The notes under the pieces were generated by a model. That model ran no database searches. It was not told the DNA's origin and saw nothing but the letters and a program-made list of their open reading frames with translations. The position numbers were made by a program, and so were the translations under genes. From Candidatus Uhrbacteria bacterium (GTDB lineage Bacteria; Patescibacteriota; Patescibacteriia; UBA9934), in the NCBI GenBank assembly GCA_943359345.1, contig CALRHE010000007.1, positions 1-36,187 of the forward strand: a DNA stretch of 36,187 nucleotides, read 5' to 3'. Positions 30,506 through 36,187 of the stretch are shown here, one piece after another. The stretch's first letter is position 1. Every line of letters begins with the position of its first letter.

Positions 30506-31783
30506 ATGGAATTAGCTATTATTGGCGCTGGTTGGGTCGGCGTTACCACTGCTGCAGCTATGGCCGATATCGGTCATACGGTCGTGTGTGCTGACCTGAA
30601 TGCTGAGCGCATTGAAAAATTGAATCTTGGGGAGGTGCCTTTTTTTGAACCCGGACTTTTTGAATTACTCCAAAAGTCTTTAGCTTCGGGTCGTTTGAAA
30701 TTTACGACGAGCAACGAAGAAGCTATCAAGGCTGGCGAGCTGGTTTTCTGTTGTGTGAACACGCCAACTTTGCCCGATGGCAGTACCGACCTGAATGCTG
30801 TGACTCAAGTAGCTCGAGCTTTTGCTCAGGATCATCGCGATGGAGCTGTGTTCGTGATTAAGTCGACTGTTCCGGCCGGTACGGCTGCGGCTATGCGTCG
30901 CGTCATGACCGAGATCAGTCAGCGACCGTTCACGATCGCTTCAAACCCAGAATTTCTGGCTGAGAGTACGGCCATTCGCGACACCATGATCCCGTCACGT
31001 ATAGTCATCGGTGCCGATGAGTCAGACACGCTCGAAAAAGTGAAACGTGTTTACGAGCCGATTATCGCCAACGGTGCTCGCGTGTTTATTAGTGATTGCG
31101 CCACGGCCGAGGTCGTCAAAACCGCTTCGAATAGTTTTTTGGCGACGCGCATTAGTTTAATAAATGAGATTGCCAATTACGCTAATCAAGTTGGTGCTGA
31201 CCCTGTGGGCGTAGCTCTCGGCATGAGTTTGGACCCGCGCATCGGTGCGGTTCGACCCGGCGTTGGTTATGGCGGTGGCTGTTTTCCGAAAGATGTGCAA
31301 GCCCTGATCGGCGAAGGTGATCGAACCGGCACTCCGTTGACTGTTTTGAAAGCTGCACACGCAGCTAACTATCGTCAGCGCACCCGTTTGTACGATCGTT
31401 TGTCAGCAGCACTCGGTGGAGTAGCGGGGAAGAAGGTCACCATTTTTGGTCTGGCTTTCAAGCCCAAGACTGACGACGTGCGCGACGCTCCGGCTATTAC
31501 TCTGATCGATCAGCTCCTCAAAGACGGGGCTCAGGTAGTGGCTTACGATCCGCAAGTGCGGCCCACGCTTGTGAACGATCATCACGGGTTGGTGATGGCT
31601 TCATCTGCCCTGGAGGCTGCTCAAGACGCCGACGCTGTAGCGCTAATGTGCGAATGGCAGGAATTTATAGATCTGGATTTGAAAACTTTACAACACGTCA
31701 TGAAGGGACGAATTTTAGTTGATGGCCGTTATATTTGGTCCAGAAAAACCGTTGAAAGTTTAGGCTTTATTTACGTTGTCTAG
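30506..31783 (+). CDS. ugd: UDP-glucose 6-dehydrogenase
   Basis: This 425-aa protein oxidises UDP-glucose to UDP-glucuronate with two NAD. The N-terminal NAD fold begins MELAIIGAGWVGVTTA; FCCVNTPTLPDGSTDL and KSTVPAGTA follow, then SNPEFLAESTAI. The dimerisation helix contains EVVKTASNSFLATRISLINEI. The catalytic Cys lies in GVGYGGGCFPKD. The C-terminal UDP domain has FGLAFKPKTDDVRDAPA. All catalytic residues I can see are present. A TA-rich -10-like stretch (TACTAT, TATATT) lies 4-9 nt upstream of the ATG, between repeat copy D and the gene. UDP-glucuronate would feed envelope glycopolymers. Confidence 0.96.
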   Translation: MELAIIGAGWVGVTTAAAMADIGHTVVCADLNAERIEKLNLGEVPFFEPGLFELLQKSLASGRLKFTTSNEEAIKAGELVFCCVNTPTLPDGSTDLNAVTQVARAFAQDHRDGAVFVIKSTVPAGTAAAMRRVMTEISQRPFTIASNPEFLAESTAIRDTMIPSRIVIGADESDTLEKVKRVYEPIIANGARVFISDCATAEVVKTASNSFLATRISLINEIANYANQVGADPVGVALGMSLDPRIGAVRPGVGYGGGCFPKDVQALIGEGDRTGTPLTVLKAAHAANYRQRTRLYDRLSAALGGVAGKKVTIFGLAFKPKTDDVRDAPAITLIDQLLKDGAQVVAYDPQVRPTLVNDHHGLVMASSALEAAQDADAVALMCEWQEFIDLDLKTLQHVMKGRILVDGRYIWSRKTVESLGFIYVV

Positions 31784-31784
31784 A

Positions 31785-31901
31785 GGATTAGTCATTACAA
31801 AATTAGATATTAGCAGCTATTAGAGAAGTAGATATTAGAACCACTCCGTACACCTCTAATTACTAATTTGTAATGACTGCTAATATCTAATTTTGTAATT
31901 T
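31785..31901. repeat. ATTAG-type palindromic repeat, copy E
   Basis: Perfect 23-bp arms at 31794-31816 and 31877-31899 (ATTACAAAATTAGATATTAG-type and its complement) enclose a centre with CACTCCGTACACC. It starts 1-2 nt after the ugd stop. Confidence 0.9.
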
Positions 31902-31920
31902 CTGAATTTTCGGCTATCTA

Positions 31921-31929
31921 TGCTAAAAT
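31921..31929 (+). promoter_or_regulatory. Extended -10 promoter of the LOG operon with overlapping inverted repeat
   Basis: TGC-TAAAAT (hexamer 31924-31929) lies 20 nt before the ATG at 31950. It is embedded in ATGCTA-AAA-TAGCAT (31920-31934), a perfect 6-bp inverted repeat that could be an operator, though A/T-rich -10 regions produce such symmetry by chance. Confidence 0.45.
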
Positions 31930-31949
31930 AGCATGCGTAACGTCTGTCT

Positions 31950-32708
31950 ATGGACATCTTCAAAGCTAATCCCGGCGCGCGTAAAAGCGGCCGAGTTATG
32001 GCTGAAGACAATGTGCGCATTCCGTTGACGCCAGAAGAGAAGGCGATGTGTGTGGCCGGTGAACGTCCGCCGCGCATGTCAGATCTTACCTGGAGGATTT
32101 TTCGGATCATGTCAGAATTTGTTGAGGGCTTCCAGTTTTTGTCCACGACAAAACGCGAAGTCACGATTTTTGGTTCGGCTCGCTTACAACCTGGTAGCCA
32201 TTGGTATCAAGTAGCCCAAGACTTGGGACACTTGCTGGGTGAGGAAGGTTTTACCATTATCACCGGTGGCGGTCCGGGGATTATGGAGGCAGCCAATAAG
32301 GGTGCCTATGAAGCCGGCGCGCCTTCAATTGGCTTAAATATTCAATTGCCCAATGAGCAGCGCACAAACGCCTATGTCACGCATTCACAGGCTTTTCATT
32401 ACTTTTTTACACGTAAAGTCATGATGGCTGCCAGCGCCCAGGCTTACGTGTATTTTCCGGGTGGTTATGGTACCTTAGATGAGTTATTTGAAATTTTGAC
32501 TTTGATTCAAACAGCTAAATCTGAGGCCGTACCGGTTGTCCTAGTTGGTAGGCAGTACTGGGATGGCTTGGTGGCCTGGCTTGATAAAACTGTTTACGGA
32601 GGCTTCGATACCATTCGCCGTGAAGATCTGAATATCTTTCGGGTGGTTGATACTGCTCACGAAGCGTTTGAAATTATTGCCAAGTCAGAGGAGCGGACTT
32701 TCTTCTAG
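31950..32708 (+). CDS. LOG-family (TIGR00730) nucleotide phosphoribohydrolase-like protein
   Basis: This 252-aa protein has the lysine-decarboxylase-like Rossmann fold of LOG enzymes: VTIFGSARL, GGGPGIMEAANKGAYEAG and FPGGYGTLDELFEI, the PGGxGTxxE signature carrying catalytic Glu. LOG proteins cleave cytokinin riboside monophosphates or, in bacteria, other purine nucleoside monophosphates. The first 65 residues are an extra N-terminal extension (RIPLTPEEKAMCV, helical) seen in many bacterial members. It leads a tightly packed unit with the next three genes (gaps of 11, 8 and 2 nt). Confidence 0.9.
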   Translation: MDIFKANPGARKSGRVMAEDNVRIPLTPEEKAMCVAGERPPRMSDLTWRIFRIMSEFVEGFQFLSTTKREVTIFGSARLQPGSHWYQVAQDLGHLLGEEGFTIITGGGPGIMEAANKGAYEAGAPSIGLNIQLPNEQRTNAYVTHSQAFHYFFTRKVMMAASAQAYVYFPGGYGTLDELFEILTLIQTAKSEAVPVVLVGRQYWDGLVAWLDKTVYGGFDTIRREDLNIFRVVDTAHEAFEIIAKSEERTFF

Positions 32709-32719
32709 ATTGCTCATGT

Positions 32720-34291
32720 ATGCCTGAACAGCTTAAACAACTCGCCTACCGTCTTAGGCCTAAAGATAAACAGGAGCACGCGGCTGGGGTTGAAACTATT
32801 GAAGTTAGTGCACCGGTTAGCACGGCTGCCTCATTTTACGAGCGCGTGCGTAACACACTTGATTATCAAGAAGAGCATTTACTCCGGCGCAACGCCATCT
32901 TGCGTATCTTGAAGCGTTATCTTGGCGCCGACGCACCCTTATCATCGCTTGGAGGTGATCTTTTGAAGGAATTAGTTTGGGCCAAGTATTTGCCCAACAA
33001 GAGTGTACCCGTGGCACTCCAAGATGAATTGGCTCCGATTATTGCTAAGTACGAAGCTCTGTTTAGAGCTGCTGACCATCTGGGCCGGGAGCGTGAGGCC
33101 GTGTTTCATTGGCTGTTAGATGTTTTAGCTACAGAACTAGAAGCCAAGGTTGCTCACAATGAGGCCGAAGAAGCCTTGGTAGCTTTCATGTACGACGAGA
33201 TGAAGAAACGGATTGAGTGGGATCCACGTTTGTCTGTAACTCCTGAGCAGAAAGACCTACGCTTGTATATTGGTGTCCACAAAACGTTACTTAAATCAAA
33301 CCCTGGCATGTTACGCTACCGAGTCTTAACGCTGTATTACCCAGCCTGGACTGGAGCCGCAAATGACGTTTTGATTCAAGAGCTGGCCGGAAATTTATTG
33401 ACAGTGGTGAATACAGTTGAGGCCGAGTTGCGTGATCGTCTGACTGACCGTTTGTCACGTTTACTCCGTCGTCGGGCCGGTATTTTTCGTGTGCTCGGTG
33501 ATGCGCTTCACGCTGCTGATGACGTTGACAAGCTTTTGTCCGAGCCTGAGGAGTTAGACGAAGCAGTTAGTAAGGCTTTGGCCACGCGTACAGCAAATTT
33601 TAAAACCCGTTTGCGCCGCACCGTCATTCGAGCTGTGATTTTCTTATTTATAACCAAAATGTTCTTAGCGTTGTTGCTGGAGTTACCGTATGACCTGTTT
33701 TTGACTCGTCAAGAGGTCCCACTTTACCCATTATTCGTAAATATATTGTTCCACCCTTTGTTCTTGGCCTTGATCGGCTTGACCGTGGCTCTGCCGCATA
33801 AGCGGAATCGTGAAGATTATTTAGCTGCTATCCGGGCCTTGTCAGTTGGTGCTGATCATCCGGTTTTGCATTTGCGCGTCAAACACGATACGCGTAGTCC
33901 TTGGCAAAATATTTATGATGTTCTGTACGCCTTGCTGTTTGTAGGTGTTTATGGACTGATAGCCTTTGGTTTGTATCAATTTGGATTCCACACACTCTCA
34001 ATTGGTCTGTTCCTATTCTTTTTATCGCTGGTTACGTTTTTTGGTATTCGTATCCGTTCATCCACCCGCGAGATTGTGGCCTCTGACGCCCGGAGCGGTT
34101 TGTTAGGCACCCTGTTTGATATTTGGTTCTTGCCAATTGCCAGGGCCGGTTCATGGCTGAGCAGTAAGGTTGCCAAGATTAACGTCTTCATTTATTTCTT
34201 CGATTTTATTATCGAAGCTCCGCTCAAGGTGGCGATCGAGTTCATAGAGAGTTGGTTATCGTTTGTGCGTGATAAAAAAGACGAAATTTAA
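32720..34291 (+). CDS. Uncharacterised multi-pass membrane protein with helical cytoplasmic domain
   Basis: This 523-aa protein has about 300 N-terminal residues of charged, mostly alpha-helical sequence (YERVRNTLDYQEEHLLRRNAI, then VAFMYDEMKKRIEWDPRLSVT) with no signal peptide. At least four hydrophobic segments follow: near residues 308-330 (VIRAVIFLFITKMFLALLL), 340-362, 398-420 and 425-443. A hydrophilic loop and a last hydrophobic region around 490-510 close the protein. The Arg-rich stretch RDRLTDRLSRLLRRRAG precedes the first membrane helix. I recognise no named domain; it resembles conserved unknown membrane proteins of CPR genomes, which is an impression only. It sits between LOG and glycosidase-like genes. 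Confidence 0.7.
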   Translation: MPEQLKQLAYRLRPKDKQEHAAGVETIEVSAPVSTAASFYERVRNTLDYQEEHLLRRNAILRILKRYLGADAPLSSLGGDLLKELVWAKYLPNKSVPVALQDELAPIIAKYEALFRAADHLGREREAVFHWLLDVLATELEAKVAHNEAEEALVAFMYDEMKKRIEWDPRLSVTPEQKDLRLYIGVHKTLLKSNPGMLRYRVLTLYYPAWTGAANDVLIQELAGNLLTVVNTVEAELRDRLTDRLSRLLRRRAGIFRVLGDALHAADDVDKLLSEPEELDEAVSKALATRTANFKTRLRRTVIRAVIFLFITKMFLALLLELPYDLFLTRQEVPLYPLFVNILFHPLFLALIGLTVALPHKRNREDYLAAIRALSVGADHPVLHLRVKHDTRSPWQNIYDVLYALLFVGVYGLIAFGLYQFGFHTLSIGLFLFFLSLVTFFGIRIRSSTREIVASDARSGLLGTLFDIWFLPIARAGSWLSSKVAKINVFIYFFDFIIEAPLKVAIEFIESWLSFVRDKKDEI

Positions 34292-34299
34292 TTTTCCCC

Positions 34300-35283
34300 A
34301 TGAGTCGAGCCTTGCGCGTATCTCTCCTGATTGTTGGCGTGGGTGGTCTGGGCCTGTTTTTGTTGATGCTGTGGCAAGTTAAGCCGGTAGCTTCTCAGCC
34401 TGTTTACGGGGCTACTTTTTCACCAGCTTATGCCAGGTTTTTAGGCCTTGATCCGTATAAGGTCTTGCCGGCCATGCTGGATGAGTTACCGCTGCAGCAG
34501 ATTCGTGTCCCCATACATTGGGATGAAATTCAGCCCGAATCCAAGCAAGCTCGTTTAGACGAGCTGGATTGGATTATGGCTGAGGCGGCCAAACACGATG
34601 TTGGAGTCATCCTGGCAATTGGCAACAAGGTTCCGCGCTGGCCGGAGTGCTACACACCTGTTTGGGCCAAGCAGTTACCCGAGGATGAGTATGAACAAGC
34701 CTTACTTGAGTATGTTGACCTCTTGGTGACGCGTTATCGTTCAGACCGGTCACTTCTACGCTGGCAGGTGGAAAACGAAGCTTTGTTTCCGTTTGGGGTT
34801 TGCCCCAGGGTTAATTATGGGCTTGTTAAACGTGAGATTGAGCGAGTACGCACGCTTGACCCCGAGCATCCGATCCAACTCACGGTGAGTGGTGAACAAC
34901 AGCTTTGGGTTACACAGGCTAAGGATGCAGATGTGATTGGGGCGAGCATGTATCGCAAGGTCGCCTTACCTAATGGCTGGATGATTACCTTTCCAATTCC
35001 ACCCCGATTCTATGGACTTCAAGCCTTAAGTGTTAGCCGTTTTGTTGATAAGGTAGTGATTTCTGAACTTCAAGCCGAGCCCTGGCTCACCCAAGATTAT
35101 CGTGATTACAGTCTGGAGGAGGCCGCGGCCTTATTTACTCCGGTTCAGTTACAAACTTATTTACGTTACGCACAGAGTACTGGCTTAACGGAAATCTCAC
35201 TTTGGGGAGTAGAATGGTGGTATTATCTCAAGCAAAATGGTTATCCAGGACTTTGGGAAGCTGGTCGTGAGTATCTAAACTAA
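34300..35283 (+). CDS. Membrane-anchored glycoside-hydrolase-like TIM-barrel protein
   Basis: This 327-aa protein has an N-terminal signal anchor (VSLLIVGVGGLGLFLLMLW, residues 6-25). The rest resembles a clan GH-A barrel: GATFSPAYARFLGLDP, QIRVPIHWDEIQP, a DELDWIMAEAAKHDVGVIL helix-strand unit, LRWQVENEALFPFG with the Asn-Glu pair expected of the acid/base, and VVISELQAEPW with a Glu in the position expected of the nucleophile. Length is short for a full barrel. If active it would hydrolyse or remodel a surface polysaccharide, but substrate and activity are unproven. Confidence 0.7.
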   Translation: MSRALRVSLLIVGVGGLGLFLLMLWQVKPVASQPVYGATFSPAYARFLGLDPYKVLPAMLDELPLQQIRVPIHWDEIQPESKQARLDELDWIMAEAAKHDVGVILAIGNKVPRWPECYTPVWAKQLPEDEYEQALLEYVDLLVTRYRSDRSLLRWQVENEALFPFGVCPRVNYGLVKREIERVRTLDPEHPIQLTVSGEQQLWVTQAKDADVIGASMYRKVALPNGWMITFPIPPRFYGLQALSVSRFVDKVVISELQAEPWLTQDYRDYSLEEAAALFTPVQLQTYLRYAQSTGLTEISLWGVEWWYYLKQNGYPGLWEAGREYLN

Positions 35284-35285
35284 AT

Positions 35286-36187
35286 ATGGGAGGATTATGG
35301 GGGAAGAAGACAATCTCTAAAACCACGGCCACGTATGACGTGGTAATTATTGGGGGCGGTTCAGCTGGGATGGCGGCTATTGATGGGGCTAAGGCTGCCG
35401 GCGCCAAATCGATCTGTGTGATTGAGTCTGAAAACCATTTAGGCGGCGAGTGTAGTTATTGGGCCTGCGTGCCTACTAAGGCGATGTTGAAAGCTGCTAA
35501 GCTTTACCATTTAGCCAAATATATAGCGGGTAAGTATGGAGTTCGTACCGGTAGAGTGACCTACGATTTTGCCGCTATCCTGCACCGTCGTGACGCGGTG
35601 GTACGAGCTATCACTGGCAATGGTAAGCGTCTCCTCGAATTTACGAAACGCGAAAAAGTGGTGGTCAAGTTCGGTGCAGCCCATTTTGTGAGTACCACCA
35701 TGATCGATGTCAAGGGTGAACGTATTCGAGCCAAAGCCTTCGTGATCGCTACGGGTAGCGTCGAGCGTGAGCCTCAGCTCGATGGTCTCGAAGACGTGTC
35801 CATGTGGTATTCGCGTGATGTGGTGACCATGCAGCATCTACCAAGCTCGGTGGCGATTATAGGTGGTGGCCCAGTTGGATCTGAATTCGCTACGCTCTTT
35901 GGTTTACTCGGGGTCAAGACCACGCTGCTCGAGGTCGGGGAGCATATCCTGCCGCGTGAAGACGCCGAAATCGCTGCTCTGACTGAAGGTAACCTGAATT
36001 ATCTTGGTGTGCAGGTGCAGACTAAAACTAAGCCGCTCAGCATTAAGCGTTATGGTCGTGGACTAAAACTCACTTTTCAAGTTGGTCGTAAACCTCGCCA
36101 ATCACTTGTGGCTGAGCGTGTCATCGCGGCTGTTGGTCGTAAACCTAGGCTTGAGGGGCTTAAGCTTGAGCGGGCGGAGATCACGTT
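35286..36187 (+). CDS. FAD/NAD-linked disulfide oxidoreductase, class I (3' end cut by window)
   Basis: The visible 300 codons start MGGLWGKKTIS two bases after the previous stop. The FAD-binding GxGxxG appears as DVVIIGGGSAGMAA. The redox-active pair is GGECSYWACVPTKAM (Cys-x4-Cys). The NAD-binding site is VAIIGGGPVGSEFA and the second FAD motif begins at VIAAVGRKPR. This is the architecture of dihydrolipoamide dehydrogenase and mercuric reductase relatives. The ECSYWAC variant is typical of uncharacterised members, so I do not assign a substrate. The dimerisation domain lies outside the window. Confidence 0.9.
   Translation, partial: MGGLWGKKTISKTTATYDVVIIGGGSAGMAAIDGAKAAGAKSICVIESENHLGGECSYWACVPTKAMLKAAKLYHLAKYIAGKYGVRTGRVTYDFAAILHRRDAVVRAITGNGKRLLEFTKREKVVVKFGAAHFVSTTMIDVKGERIRAKAFVIATGSVEREPQLDGLEDVSMWYSRDVVTMQHLPSSVAIIGGGPVGSEFATLFGLLGVKTTLLEVGEHILPREDAEIAALTEGNLNYLGVQVQTKTKPLSIKRYGRGLKLTFQVGRKPRQSLVAERVIAAVGRKPRLEGLKLERAEIT

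Noticed and set aside
7071-31901. ATTAG repeats as a CRISPR array
   Set aside because: The copies are thousands of bases apart, imperfect, and have no regular spacers or cas genes.

Overview
The window looks like a chromosomal segment of a Patescibacteria/CPR bacterium, probably of the Parcubacteria or ABY1 type. The evidence is compact genes with 1-20 nt spacing, a C-terminal surface-protein domain that I know mainly from CPR genomes, shortened UvrA and UvrC, and a cell-wall gene set without biosynthetic operons. TGA is used as a normal stop (for example gpmI and the NMN adenylyltransferase), so this is genetic code 11, not the recoded SR1/Gracilibacteria type. Lineage assignment is inference from gene content, not from a marker tree.

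Layout. 1-2.4 kb: tRNA-Trp on the minus strand, a decayed homing-endonuclease-like fragment, a DUF1003 membrane protein, a stomatin-like SPFH protein and an HU-family protein. 2.4-6.8 kb: an LCP cell-wall ligase and a 1011-residue secreted beta-rich surface protein, closed by a strong bidirectional terminator facing rpmB. 7.2-12 kb: a GT28-like glycosyltransferase, a YjjX-type NTPase, a Nudix hydrolase, tRNA-Gln, a P-loop kinase-like gene, DUF362 and a NadM-type adenylyltransferase. 12.2-18.9 kb: uvrB, an opposed orphan gene, then uvrA-uvrC, which together form the full UvrABC excision-repair set. 19-22.6 kb: a dcw-type start (mraZ operator, mraZ, rsmH, an FtsL-like protein) followed by gpmI. 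22.7-29.5 kb: cca, an anchored unknown, PAP2 phosphatase, mltG, an orphan Cys-containing protein and a UvrD/PcrA helicase. 29.5-36.2 kb: a tRNA-like locus with terminator, an anchored unknown, UDP-glucose dehydrogenase, then a tight operon of LOG protein, unknown 523-aa membrane protein, glycosidase-like protein and a flavin disulfide oxidoreductase cut by the window end.

Two themes stand out. First, five copies of an ATTAG-rich palindromic repeat of about 110-135 bp lie directly upstream of plus-strand genes. At least two copies are inverted relative to each other, which suggests a small mobile or formerly mobile element. Second, genes fall into two expression styles. Many housekeeping genes have a -10 hexamer only 4-12 nt before the start codon and no Shine-Dalgarno sequence, which suggests leaderless mRNAs. 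Four orphan or small genes instead have a -35/-10 promoter, a clear GGAG-type ribosome site and their own or a nearby hairpin terminator, like self-contained cassettes.

Functionally the segment combines DNA repair (UvrABC, UvrD-like helicase, nucleotide-pool cleaners), envelope building (LCP, MltG, PAP2, glycosyltransferase, Ugd, surface protein, MraZ/RsmH/FtsL) and core RNA/translation genes (two tRNAs, rpmB, cca).
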